Assembly (NCBI RefSeq): GCF_020966635.1
Contig: NZ_JAJKFQ010000005.1
Coordinates: forward strand, 956,481 to 1,020,480
Direction of reading: 5' to 3'
Source of the DNA: Stieleria sp. JC731
GTDB lineage: Bacteria > Planctomycetota > Planctomycetia > Pirellulales > Pirellulaceae
DNA length: 64,000 bases
In this document: one piece after another, positions 1-10,971 of the stretch
Numbering within the stretch: position 1 is the stretch's first letter
Layout: the number at the start of each line of letters is the position of its first letter
The notes under the pieces: model-generated
What the model was told of the DNA's origin: nothing
The model's database searches: none
Seen by the model: the letters and a program-made list of their open reading frames with translations, nothing else
Translations under genes and position numbers: made by a program

Positions 1-85
1 CGCCAAAAAGGATCCCGTGCGGGTATCCTATGAGAACCTACCATTGGTTTGATCCCACCTGTCCCGCCTCGACATAAAGAACAAG

Positions 86-1345
86 ATGAAACGAATCAAA
101 GCTGCTGCAGCCGTTGTTGCTCTTGCCAGTTGCATTTCCAGCACTCAAGCGACCAGTCTACGAGCGGCCGATTGGCCGCAATACCGTGGCCCCAATGGCG
201 ATGGGAAGATTGCGGAATCCATCACACAAAAGTCTGACGCCAAGTTGAATGTCCAATGGGTGACCGAGACTCCTCTCGGTTTCAGCTCGTTCGCAGTCGC
301 TGACGGGTTGGCTTTCACAATCATCGCCGAGGGCAACAGCGAGGTCCTGCTCGCGTTGAACGCAGACAACGGCAATAAAGCATGGTCATATCCGATGGGG
401 TCAAACGACTACGGACACGACGGTGGCAATGCCGGTGCAAGAGACAACCGAGGCGGTGACGGACCAAGGTCGACACCGACGGCCAGTGCCGGAAGCGTCT
501 TTGTTTACGATTCCAATTTGGTTCTGCACTGTGTCGATGCCAAAACCGGCCAACCCGAATGGAAGCACAACGTGGCGACCGAGTTTGGCGGTGAAAACAT
601 CAAGTGGATGAATGCGACAAGTCCGCTTGTTGATGAGAAGCTGGTCTACGTCAGCGGTGGCGGATCGGGGCAGGCGTTCTTGGCATTTGAAAAGTCAACT
701 GGTGAGCTGGCTTGGAAAAGTGGCAGTGAAACGATCACGCACGCAACACCGGTACTGACTTCTATCGATGGAACAAAACAGATGATCAATTTTGTTCAAT
801 CGGGATTGGTTTCTGTTGATGCCGCAACCGGACAGGAATTGTGGCGAACGAAATTCCCGTTTTCCGTTTCGACGGCTGCCTCACCTATTGTCGACGGCAA
901 CCTCGTTTATTGTTCCGCTGGCTATTCGGTCGGTGCCGGTCTATTCGAGATCGTCGACAACAAGAAAGTTAACGAGATTTGGTTTAAGCCAAACGAATTG
1001 ATGAATCACTGGAGTACGCCTGTGGTTTACAACGGGCACCTGTACGGCATCTTTGAGTTCAAGAAATATGGTCGTGCACCGCTCAATTGCGTGAACCTAA
1101 AGACAGGCGAAATCGTGTGGTCAGAAAGTGGGTTTGGCCCTGGGAACTGCATCCTTGTTGGTGACAAGTTGGTGGTCCTTTCGGACGCCGGTGAAGTCGC
1201 AATCGTCAACGCGACGACCGATGGTTACCAAGAGTTGGCTCGCCTGGATGCACTCAAAGGCAAATGTTGGTCGACACCTGCCTATAGCAACGGAAAGATC
1301 TACGTTCGCAGCACCGAAGAAGGCGCTTGCTTGACGATTGAATAG
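86..1345 (+). CDS. Exported PQQ-like beta-propeller protein
   Basis: The protein has 419 aa. A signal peptide lies at about residues 1-27 (basic start, Ala/Val-rich core, cleavage after an Ala-rich stretch). The mature part opens with WPQYRGPNGDG, a start common in planctomycete secreted PQQ-type propellers. The rest holds repeated blade motifs of the type 'ALNADNGNKAWSY', 'DAKTGQPEW', 'FEKSTGELAW', 'DAATGQELW' and 'NLKTGEIVW', which is the BamB/PQQ_2 repeat. This family forms 7-8-bladed beta-propellers. Some members are quinoprotein dehydrogenases and many others are binding scaffolds. I see no additional heme motif or catalytic domain, so no reaction can be assigned. It is transcribed toward the sulfatase at 1483-3975, and the two genes end tail to tail. 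The ATG at 86 is the first start that exposes the signal peptide. Confidence 0.88.
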   Translation: MKRIKAAAAVVALASCISSTQATSLRAADWPQYRGPNGDGKIAESITQKSDAKLNVQWVTETPLGFSSFAVADGLAFTIIAEGNSEVLLALNADNGNKAWSYPMGSNDYGHDGGNAGARDNRGGDGPRSTPTASAGSVFVYDSNLVLHCVDAKTGQPEWKHNVATEFGGENIKWMNATSPLVDEKLVYVSGGGSGQAFLAFEKSTGELAWKSGSETITHATPVLTSIDGTKQMINFVQSGLVSVDAATGQELWRTKFPFSVSTAASPIVDGNLVYCSAGYSVGAGLFEIVDNKKVNEIWFKPNELMNHWSTPVVYNGHLYGIFEFKKYGRAPLNCVNLKTGEIVWSESGFGPGNCILVGDKLVVLSDAGEVAIVNATTDGYQELARLDALKGKCWSTPAYSNGKIYVRSTEEGACLTIE

Positions 1346-1482
1346 TCGTGTGAGGACAAATCAACTGATTGAGTAGCAAATTTGGGACTCAATCAGTTGC
1401 AGAAAGATTTACAGCGAGCAGCTTTCAAAACAATCAGATCGTGATTTTGTCGGTAGGTGATCTATCGATGGAATCACGATTT

Positions 1483-3975
<2,493 letters not shown>

Positions 3976-3989
3976 GCGAAAACTCTAAT

Positions 3990-4051
3990 CGGTGGCGGGA
4001 CAGGGCTTGGGGATCAGCCCTGCGGCGAAGCGGGCTGAACGTCAGCCACCG
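3990..4051. repeat. Nested inverted repeat between acyltransferase and sulfatase genes
   Basis: An outer stem pairs CGGTGGC (3990-3996) with GCCACCG (4045-4051). An inner perfect 7-bp stem pairs CAGGGCT (4001-4007) with AGCCCTG (4016-4022). A competing helix can form between cagccc (4015-4020) and gggctg (4032-4037). There is no U-run, so a classical intrinsic terminator is not supported. It could be a dispersed palindromic element or a processing or attenuation structure between two co-directional genes. Confidence 0.5.
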
Positions 4052-4080
4052 AAATAGTTTCTACGTTCCTGACAGGCTCG

Positions 4081-5976
4081 TCAAATTTTGTCGTCAGTAT
4101 CTTCGAACGCGTGCCGGAACATGCCAGTCAATCGCAGTGCGCCCGAGACGGTCAGGTGGTCGTTGTCCCAGTACATGCATTTATCACCAAAGACGATTCG
4201 GCAACGATCGGAGTCATCAACAAGGTGTGGCGCGGGGTCCAGTACCGTGACTTCGTCTGCGGCCATGCGTTGCAACACGTGATCCGCTTTTTGTTGATAG
4301 ACGCGATGATCCTGAAGAAGGACGCCAAGCTTTTCGATGCCATCGTCCTCTTTGAGAGCCACGTTGATCGCTTGACGCGGATTGCACAGTTGATCGGGGA
4401 CGTCACGAAGCAGGATGACGTGAATTCCCAAATCGCGAAGCTCATCGATCGTTTCCCGTAGGCTGGATTCAAACTTCGGATGGCTCGCGTCTCGAATCCA
4501 GTATCCGGCAAGGATCGCAACTTCGATTTCACTGTCTTTGCAATACTCGATCGTTCGCTCGGCAAAATCTGCGAATTGAGGCGAGGAGTTTGATCCATCA
4601 AATTCGACCAAAGGCAATGTGCCTCCAGTAGTGCTTTGAACTCCACATAGCCCCAGTTCGTTGCAAACTTGATCGATCGCCGGCATGACTGCCATCGCAT
4701 GTGAATCGCCCCACACCAAGACACTCGGAGCAACGGACTGATCTCCGAACTTGGGTAACCTTTGTTGTTCGATATCGTCAACGGACAAGTGGTGGCGAAA
4801 CGCTTTTTCGTCCATGGACTTGATCAGCTGTGTGTATTGATCGCCATAGCGAAGTTGTGGGAAGCCTTGGGAGAGATAGATCGTTCCACCGGCAAGCAAA
4901 CATACCGACACTGAAATTGCCGTAGCTGCAAATAGTCTAGGCAATCGAACCAGCAGTTGCTTTTTACGAAAGGGCGTTTCGATGTACCGCCACGATAGAT
5001 AGCCCGCGGAAAAGCTAGCGACTATAGCGACGATTCCCATCGTCGGCGTTAACGTTTCATTGTTGGTGTATCGAACGAATGCGAGGATGGGCCAGTGCCA
5101 AAGGTAAAGCGAGTAGCTGATCAGGCCGACAAACACGACTGGCTTTGTGGCTAGAAGCTTTGCCGGACGAGATAGCTTTGCAGAATTGATGTAAATCAGC
5201 GCCGCGGTACACAGGCACGGCAGCATCGCAGACAAACCGGGAAATGGAGTTGTCGCATCGTAATGCCATCCCGTCAAAACGATCATCGACAATGCGGCTC
5301 CGCTGACTGCCGAAACGGCAATGTCAGGCACACGATTTGGTTTCGGTAGGAAGCAGATTAACGCTCCAGCGAGCATTTCCCACGCGCGGGTCGGCAACAG
5401 GAAAAATGCACCCGAAGGAAACTTGTGAACGCCATACTCGCTCAAGACAAGCGAGCCTAAAAAGAGAGTCGAAAGGACTGCAACGGATACCTGTCGTTTG
5501 AAGCGAGCGAGCCAAATCAGCAGCAGTGGGTATCCCAGATAGAACTGTTCTTCGACGGCCAAAGACCACGTGTGCAGCAGTGGCTTCAAGTCAGATGGCC
5601 CATCGAAGTAGCCGGTGTTTCGCCAGAAGAACACATTGGAAAGCATCAACTGCTGTGCGATCGTCGACTTTCCCAAATCAGTGTAGTCAAGCGGAACCAT
5701 CACGAAAAAGCCTGCGATCAAGACGAGCACAACCATTGCGGTCGCTGCAGGCAAGATCCGCCGGATTCGTCGAACCCAGAATCGGCCGAGGCTAAAATCT
5801 CCGTTGTTCTGTTCTTTTAGAATCAATCCCGTGATCAAAAATCCGGAGATGACGAAGAACACGTCGACGCCAATGAAGCCGCCTTTGAAACCAAGTCCGG
5901 CATGAAACAGCAGGACCAAGACGACAGCAACCGCACGCAGACCATCGACGTCGGGGCGGTACTTGAATTCGATCAT
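4081..5976 (-). CDS. Acyltransferase 3 family protein with C-terminal SGNH domain (OafA-like)
   Basis: The protein has 631 aa. Residues 1 to about 375 are an acyltransferase-3 membrane domain with about 10 hydrophobic segments. It starts with the family hallmark YRPDVDGLRAVAV and has the conserved HAG histidine at residue 25, followed by FIGVDVFFVISGFLIT. The C-terminal third (about 410-631) is an SGNH-hydrolase-like domain with WGDSHA (block I, near residue 422) and DNDHLT (near 604), which supplies the catalytic Asp-x-x-His. OafA/PatB-type fusions move acyl groups, usually acetyl, from the cytoplasm across the inner membrane and place them on surface polysaccharide or peptidoglycan sugars. 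The acceptor here cannot be told from sequence. The ATG at 5976 gives the canonical N-terminus. The next gene downstream on this strand is the sulfatase-hydrolase fusion. Confidence 0.93.
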   Translation of the reverse strand: MIEFKYRPDVDGLRAVAVVLVLLFHAGLGFKGGFIGVDVFFVISGFLITGLILKEQNNGDFSLGRFWVRRIRRILPAATAMVVLVLIAGFFVMVPLDYTDLGKSTIAQQLMLSNVFFWRNTGYFDGPSDLKPLLHTWSLAVEEQFYLGYPLLLIWLARFKRQVSVAVLSTLFLGSLVLSEYGVHKFPSGAFFLLPTRAWEMLAGALICFLPKPNRVPDIAVSAVSGAALSMIVLTGWHYDATTPFPGLSAMLPCLCTAALIYINSAKLSRPAKLLATKPVVFVGLISYSLYLWHWPILAFVRYTNNETLTPTMGIVAIVASFSAGYLSWRYIETPFRKKQLLVRLPRLFAATAISVSVCLLAGGTIYLSQGFPQLRYGDQYTQLIKSMDEKAFRHHLSVDDIEQQRLPKFGDQSVAPSVLVWGDSHAMAVMPAIDQVCNELGLCGVQSTTGGTLPLVEFDGSNSSPQFADFAERTIEYCKDSEIEVAILAGYWIRDASHPKFESSLRETIDELRDLGIHVILLRDVPDQLCNPRQAINVALKEDDGIEKLGVLLQDHRVYQQKADHVLQRMAADEVTVLDPAPHLVDDSDRCRIVFGDKCMYWDNDHLTVSGALRLTGMFRHAFEDTDDKI

Positions 5977-6481
5977 ACGTGGATGCCCCGTGCAGATTGC
6001 ACCGCGTGATTTCGTGCTCGGCTCCGCTAACTACATGGAACCGGCAGAAGTCTGAAATTTAGCGGTAAGTATTCGAGGGCGACCTTGGCCGAACAAGTGA
6101 CACAAGGACACTGGTGTTGGGTAAGTTGTGTTATCTCGCCTAATGCGGATGGTTTGTGCAAATCGATGGCGTTGAAATTGATTCAAACTGATCGAGTCGC
6201 AATGCTGGTCAGTTGGGACTTGCCGCAGTATTTAGAACTGATGCCAAAAGATGTTTGGCTGTCACCAGCAAGCGATAGAACCAAAGTGCAGCTGTCTTGC
6301 CGCCAATGAATTTGTCATCGGTTTGTGTTTCCCTAAGTGCGAAAGCTTCCTGTCGAAGATGCTTTGTCTCGATTGATAAAAAGTGATCGATTTGACGCAA
6401 CAGATGTGTTCATTGAACGATGATCAAAAGTAAACGCGGTGTTAAGCATTGACTGTGGAAAGACTTGGTAGTGTGTAAACG
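5977..6481. other. Divergent intergenic region, no gene seen
   Basis: These 505 bases separate the divergent acyltransferase and toxin-like genes. The open frame at 6085-6309 has no recognisable product, domain or convincing ribosome-binding site and is not called. The last 150 bases before 6482 look visibly more A/T-rich than the flanking genes. A TTGACT hexamer at 6449-6454 could be a -35 element for the gene at 6482, but the match downstream of it is weak. Confidence 0.4.
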
Positions 6482-7774
6482 ATGACAGATTTTCGGAATC
6501 CAGGCCCGATCGGAAGCGGTGGTACGTTGACCTATGATTCCGGCACACAACAGTGTCGGTTTACACCTGTTCCGGGGGTGCTGGGGGCTGCACACACGGA
6601 TGTTCAGGCGATGCCGCTGGAAGATCGATTTGCGAACGTGTTAAAACGCACGGTTCCCAAGTTGCCGGCGGAGATCCAAGAAGAGTTCGCGGCCATGCTG
6701 TCGCCGTCAAGTCTGGCGATCATGATTGCCGTCTTGGTTATCTGGGGAGGGTCGCACTACTTCGGGATCGGATTCGTTGCCGATGCTTTGTTGCTTGTGC
6801 TAGGACTTGGGTTCTTGGGCTGGCAGGTCTGGTCCGTCGGAGGAGACTTTGTTGCGTTCGTTGATTTAACCTGCAAAGCTCGCTCGGACAGCGAACTTGA
6901 CAAAGCTTCGACGCACCTTGCCAACTTTATCGCCGTGGTCGGGGTTGCCGCGTTCATGGCGATGATCGCGAAAGGTGCAAAGAACCTAGGCCCTAAGATT
7001 CGCAACATGCGTGGGCTCGTCAAAGCTGCCAGTGCAACCGATGCCGGAATGCCCCCGGCACACTTCAGCGTGTTCAGGCGAGTGGCTTCCAATCCGGCTC
7101 GGCCTCGTATCATCTTGGTTCGTCAGACCAACCCGAAATCGGTCCGATGGATCGAGAAAAATTTCCCTGCCAAGCCTAGGGAAATCAAAATGAACACCAG
7201 CAAGGATACCGGCATTGTCACTTGCAAGGGACCGAGCGAAGTTACCAAAGCACTGCAAACGGTTCGTTCGGGTTCTAACAAGAAGTATTTTGTTGTTGAT
7301 GATACTGGGAAGGTCGCCCGCAATCTTGATGGCGACACCATCGATTTGGCAAACGCTGATTGGCCGGTTCGACCCAATCAAGTGATCGACCCTGTTTCAG
7401 GGAAGCCTCTCGTCGGCGATTATGACTTGATGGGAGTGATCGATCCCAATGCGAAAGGGCGAAACCTTGCGTTGTTGGTCGACAATGACGCGAATGCACG
7501 TTTGGGACGCGACCCTGGTGCATTTGTCGATGACCTGAACAACACCGATATCAAAAAAGTCGCCGCCGAGATCAATCAATCGTTGGATCAAGAACGTGTG
7601 CTTCACGGTGCGCATGAAGCTTTCGACAGTGTTGAAAATCTGAAGATTGGCGAAGTTGTCGTCGCCTTCTTTCCTGACGGCAATGTCGTTTCGTTCAACC
7701 GCGAAGGGCTGAGTTATTTCTATCAGTCCATTGGGAGGTCAACGTTGGATCTGAAAAAGTTCATCGTTCCCTAG
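6482..7774 (+). CDS. Polymorphic-toxin-like protein with anthrax-type adenylyl cyclase domain
   Basis: The protein has 430 aa in two parts. Residues 40 to about 170 resemble a module in front of many polymorphic and T6SS-type toxins: a short amphipathic segment, 'LSPSSLAIMIAVLVIWGGSH', two to three hydrophobic glycine-rich helices (78-120, 147-165) and an 'ARSDSELDKASTHLA' linker. From about residue 190 the sequence (MPPAHF, TNPKS, 'PAKPREIKMNTSKDTGIVTCK', DPVSGKP, then G-D313-Y-D315-L-M and LH375-G) resembles the edema factor/CyaA/ExoY adenylyl cyclase toxin fold (Anthrax_toxA). In that family the DxD pair binds catalytic metal and a His-Gly motif follows. I cannot place the family's conserved Asn after the His with certainty, so activity is unproven. 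There is no signal peptide and no secretion or VgrG/PAAR gene nearby. The gene stands alone between a divergent acyltransferase and a convergent SUKH-like gene. Similarity was judged by eye. Confidence 0.7.
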   Translation: MTDFRNPGPIGSGGTLTYDSGTQQCRFTPVPGVLGAAHTDVQAMPLEDRFANVLKRTVPKLPAEIQEEFAAMLSPSSLAIMIAVLVIWGGSHYFGIGFVADALLLVLGLGFLGWQVWSVGGDFVAFVDLTCKARSDSELDKASTHLANFIAVVGVAAFMAMIAKGAKNLGPKIRNMRGLVKAASATDAGMPPAHFSVFRRVASNPARPRIILVRQTNPKSVRWIEKNFPAKPREIKMNTSKDTGIVTCKGPSEVTKALQTVRSGSNKKYFVVDDTGKVARNLDGDTIDLANADWPVRPNQVIDPVSGKPLVGDYDLMGVIDPNAKGRNLALLVDNDANARLGRDPGAFVDDLNNTDIKKVAAEINQSLDQERVLHGAHEAFDSVENLKIGEVVVAFFPDGNVVSFNREGLSYFYQSIGRSTLDLKKFIVP

Positions 7775-7797
7775 CGACCTTTGGAATTTAGGCTATC

Positions 7798-8015
7798 AGC
7801 CGCACCGCGCTAGCGGCGGTTCTTGCATGGACAACCGTGGCTAACGCCCATCGGCTGATCGGAAAATCAAGCAGCAGCCCCATGAGCCGCACCGCGCTAG
7901 CGGCGGTTCTTGTATGGACAACCGTGGCTAACGCCCATCGCCTGATCGTAAAATCAAGCAGCAGCCCTATGAGCCGCACCGCGTTAGCGGCGGTTCTTGC
8001 ATGGATAACCGTGGC
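7798..8015. repeat. 87-bp tandem palindromic repeats (about 2.5 copies)
   Basis: Copies begin at 7798, 7885 and 7972, an exact period of 87 bp. The third copy decays near 8015, at the stop codon of the minus-strand gene. Each unit folds on itself: the arm tcagccgcaccgcgctagcg pairs imperfectly with the arm ccgtggctaacgcccatcgg across a short loop. The core accgtggctaacgcc recurs in the array at 15.7-15.9 kb, so both belong to one dispersed palindromic family. Because 87 is a multiple of three, spurious open frames run through the array on both strands. Confidence 0.85.
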
Positions 8016-9284
8016 CTACAAGCCGTAGCGATCTTTGAAGCACTGTCGATGAGTTTGTGCAATTGCCGACAAAGCCATCCGCCCTGCTTCGGCCGCGGTT
8101 GTTTCAATTTTTGTCAGCAGATCACCGTAGGCTGTCATGGGTTCGGCGCCCAAGTCCCAGCCCGCTTTGACCCAATAGTCGTGCGCATCAGACCCATTGG
8201 CTGACGCCGCAAGATCCGAGAAATACTCGCGAACCAACTTGCGACGTTCATCCGGTTTCGGGCAAGCCAAGCATTGCAAATAGGCTTGCTCGCTAGTGTC
8301 GTTCGATTGATATTCGAGCTGCATCAAACGAGTTGCCGAGAACTTTTGTCCCTCTTTAACAAACGTATGCGTGCGAACGCGAACGGTTTGATCGGTGAAG
8401 ATAGAACAGCGAAGGCTTCGTCGATAACAATCGATCGCACGCTTTTGCAGGCCTAAGCGTTCAAAGCTGTAGCCCCAAAGGTCCCATGCCCAAGCCAAGT
8501 CATCGCGTTGGTTTGTGACCTGTTCGCAATTTGCCGCGACCGCATCCCAGTCTTGTGCGGCGCACAAATCGCTCGGCTCCATCGGGATTGATTCGATCAC
8601 CGCGCCGGGTAGCAATCCACAATCGAACAAGTATCGCTGACGCTGATCTGGTGGGATCATTCGCCAATGTGGATCATCAAGTTCGTGCAGCAGCGGATTC
8701 TCTAGAGCTGCAATACACAACTGGCAGCGAACGGCAGCTTCGGCGATGCCAAGTTCCAATACGGTGTTGGCGATCTCGTGACCTTTTCGGTCGCCTAGGG
8801 TGACACCATGTTTGTTTTTAAGCCACTGCCGCGTCCATCGATCAATGGGGTGCACGTCATCGGCTAGCAAGGTGTGTTCGATCGCGGCAGCGAAAGCATG
8901 ATCCCGCTGTCCGCCCGGAAGGTTCTGCCGAATGGAATCGAACAGCAATGCTTCGGCAAGGGTCTTGCCCCAAGGGATCCAGTCACCGCCGCCGTGATAC
9001 CAATGGACATATTCACGAATGGAATTGTCTGGACCCATTCGCATGCAAAGGTAATCGCCCAAGCCATTGGAAATGATGGGCAGCAGATCACAGGGCATCA
9101 ATGCCGGCCAGATTGCCTGCGGTGCAGGTTCAAGCAAGTCTTGTGGGGCGACAGCTTGCAGGAAACGCTGACCACAACCGTCGTCAGCGTGTTTCCAGAT
9201 TCCGCTGTCAAACCACTCACAAAGGTCTTCGGCGAGCACACACTGGTACCGCTGCTGGATCTGCTGGGACCACGGAACGGTCAT
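8016..9284 (-). CDS. SUKH (SMI1/KNR4)-like protein with helical C-terminus
   Basis: The protein has 422 aa when started at the ATG at 9284; the frame stays open three codons further to a TTG. Residues about 50-125 (LLPIISNGLGDYLCMRMG, then EYVHWYHGGGDWIPWGKTLAEALLFD) match the SMI1/KNR4 pattern: a conserved G-D-Y-L strand, a W/H-rich turn and a following helix. The remainder is mostly helical with a TPR-like stretch (WAWDLWGYSFERLGLQKRAIDCYRRSL). SUKH proteins include immunity proteins for many polymorphic toxins and also unrelated regulatory or housekeeping proteins. Here the gene lies convergent with the adenylyl-cyclase-like toxin across a 241-bp repeat-filled gap. That is suggestive, but it is not the usual same-strand toxin-immunity arrangement. 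Similar long SUKH proteins may be general planctomycete paralogs. Confidence 0.65.
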   Translation of the reverse strand: MTVPWSQQIQQRYQCVLAEDLCEWFDSGIWKHADDGCGQRFLQAVAPQDLLEPAPQAIWPALMPCDLLPIISNGLGDYLCMRMGPDNSIREYVHWYHGGGDWIPWGKTLAEALLFDSIRQNLPGGQRDHAFAAAIEHTLLADDVHPIDRWTRQWLKNKHGVTLGDRKGHEIANTVLELGIAEAAVRCQLCIAALENPLLHELDDPHWRMIPPDQRQRYLFDCGLLPGAVIESIPMEPSDLCAAQDWDAVAANCEQVTNQRDDLAWAWDLWGYSFERLGLQKRAIDCYRRSLRCSIFTDQTVRVRTHTFVKEGQKFSATRLMQLEYQSNDTSEQAYLQCLACPKPDERRKLVREYFSDLAASANGSDAHDYWVKAGWDLGAEPMTAYGDLLTKIETTAAEAGRMALSAIAQTHRQCFKDRYGL

Positions 9285-9312
9285 GTACTTCAAGAGCTAA
9301 GGTTCGAACAGG

Positions 9313-10971
9313 CTATTTGATAAGGCTCATGTAAAAGCTGAACATCCTCTCGTCGTCGAATTCCCCTTTGTTGACGGGAAACGCAAAGTCGAACGCGAGC
9401 GGTGCAGGGCCCAGGGCTGGAATCGCGACGCGAAAACCGACACCAGGTGCCACACGGAATGTATCAGAATCCAGCTTTACACTGTCTTCTACGGTACCAA
9501 AATCGCAGAATACGACGCCCCGAAACGCGTCATCTGCAGTTATGGGGAACATATACTCCACTGAGTTTAGCCATTGGAATTGGCCCCCAACTTGGATCCC
9601 ATTAGCACCGCCTTCGACGGGGCCGGCACCGCGGAAGTCGAATCCGCGGAGTGTGGCGTAACCGCCAGCGAAGAAGTGTTCAAAGATCGGCGTTTCGTCG
9701 CCGCTGTAGCCGAACTGAGTGCTGTAGGAAACGGTTTGCTTTCCGCTGCCGTCCGCTCGCTGAGCCAGCAGCCAGTACGTGCGATATTCCAGTTCGAAAC
9801 GGGCGTAGTCAAAGTCGCCGAACGCTTCTTCGAATTTGAATTGAAAGTAGTGCCCTTCGCTGGGCTGGATTGGGTTGTCACGCGTATTGTGAGTCAGCGT
9901 GATATTCCCGGTGTAAAGCTCGTTGTCGCCAACCAAAGCGTCAAGCTCTGGTGACACGCCGGGCAAGCGAATGCGGCTGATGTCAACATTTTGTCCGCCA
10001 ACACCGACTGCCAGCGACAGGTCAGGCGTGATCCGGTAACCCAGCGAAAAACGCGCACCAAGGCGCTCTTCGTCCCAGTCGTCAAAACGTCGGTCGTAAA
10101 GGAATCCACTTGCCGAGAAGCTGATCGGGAGATACCCGAACAAGTTGGGGTCGGCAAATTGCATACTGTAGCGGTCAAAGACGCTACCCGGAGCGGCTTC
10201 CAATCGGAACGTTTGGCCGGCACCTCGGAACGCCGTTCCGCTGAAAAGATCGCTGAACGATCGTGGCCAACGCATGATGTCGAAGTTGCGTTCGTCAACC
10301 GTGATCTGTCCCGTCACACCGGCATCACTGTTGACGGCACCGCCAAGCATGATTCGGCCGGTCCGTGCCGGGAATCCGTTGATGATTAGATCGGCAACGC
10401 GAACGTTTGGCGTGTAGACCGGATCGGTACCGATCGGCGGATACGCCGTTCCGCTGCCTGGAACCGAATTGCCAGGAAGCAGCACGCGTTGGCGAGGGCC
10501 AAATGACTGTGGTGGGAAGCTCGTTGACGGCACCGTGGTTTGCGGTACCGGTGGCGGCACGTAGGTTTGTGCTGGCGGGTAGTTGGTCGTCGGTGGTGAC
10601 GTGTAGGTCGGACTGTTGGTGTAGGACGGTGGAGTGCTGTAGCCGGGTTGAACCTGATACTGCGAAGGCGTCGTCGTCTGCGTGTAGCCACTGCCGTAGG
10701 GATCGAACTGCTGTGCTGACGCTTGCTGATAAGCAGAATCGGTTGCAGTCAGCCCCAATGCCGCGATCGCAGCCGAAACGATTGACTTCCATCGCTTCTT
10801 GGTTCGCTTGGGTGAGTCGCCTCCGAGCAACGACTTGTCGAGGGCACAAGCGTTGGCTGGTTCGGAGTTGGCTTGACGATCATTTCGAAGCATCGTTGGC
10901 CGTTTCTGCAAAAGGTTATTCTGGGAGTGGACTTGGCGTTTGCCGGTTGCGTGGGGCATGTGAGGATTCAT
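9313..10971 (-). CDS. Omp85-family outer-membrane beta-barrel (BamA/TamA-like, barrel only)
   Basis: The protein has 552 aa. An N-terminal export signal (RWKSIVSAAIAALGLTATDS, about residues 60-80) is followed by a Gln/Pro/Thr/Tyr-rich low-complexity stretch (about 88-150). From about residue 190 to the end there is a D15/Omp85 surface-antigen barrel: alternating amphipathic strands, 'NPIQPSEGHYFQFKFEEAFG' and the L6-loop motif TLRGFDFRG, the family's (V/L)RGF signature. No POTRA domain is present; these are encoded by the gene immediately upstream at 10971-12386. The start is supported by GGAGGA at 10981-10986, nine bases before the ATG. That ATG shares base 10971 with the upstream TAA, so the two genes are probably translationally coupled. 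The likely role is the membrane half of a beta-barrel assembly or translocation machine in the outer membrane. Confidence 0.85.
   Translation of the reverse strand: MNPHMPHATGKRQVHSQNNLLQKRPTMLRNDRQANSEPANACALDKSLLGGDSPKRTKKRWKSIVSAAIAALGLTATDSAYQQASAQQFDPYGSGYTQTTTPSQYQVQPGYSTPPSYTNSPTYTSPPTTNYPPAQTYVPPPVPQTTVPSTSFPPQSFGPRQRVLLPGNSVPGSGTAYPPIGTDPVYTPNVRVADLIINGFPARTGRIMLGGAVNSDAGVTGQITVDERNFDIMRWPRSFSDLFSGTAFRGAGQTFRLEAAPGSVFDRYSMQFADPNLFGYLPISFSASGFLYDRRFDDWDEERLGARFSLGYRITPDLSLAVGVGGQNVDISRIRLPGVSPELDALVGDNELYTGNITLTHNTRDNPIQPSEGHYFQFKFEEAFGDFDYARFELEYRTYWLLAQRADGSGKQTVSYSTQFGYSGDETPIFEHFFAGGYATLRGFDFRGAGPVEGGANGIQVGGQFQWLNSVEYMFPITADDAFRGVVFCDFGTVEDSVKLDSDTFRVAPGVGFRVAIPALGPAPLAFDFAFPVNKGEFDDERMFSFYMSLIK

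Noticed and set aside
6085-6309. A 74-codon open frame upstream of the toxin-like gene
   Set aside because: No ribosome site, domain or neighbour supports it.
7788-8028. Short repetitive open frames on both strands
   Set aside because: They are translations of the 87-bp palindromic repeats, with no start signal or independent coding evidence.
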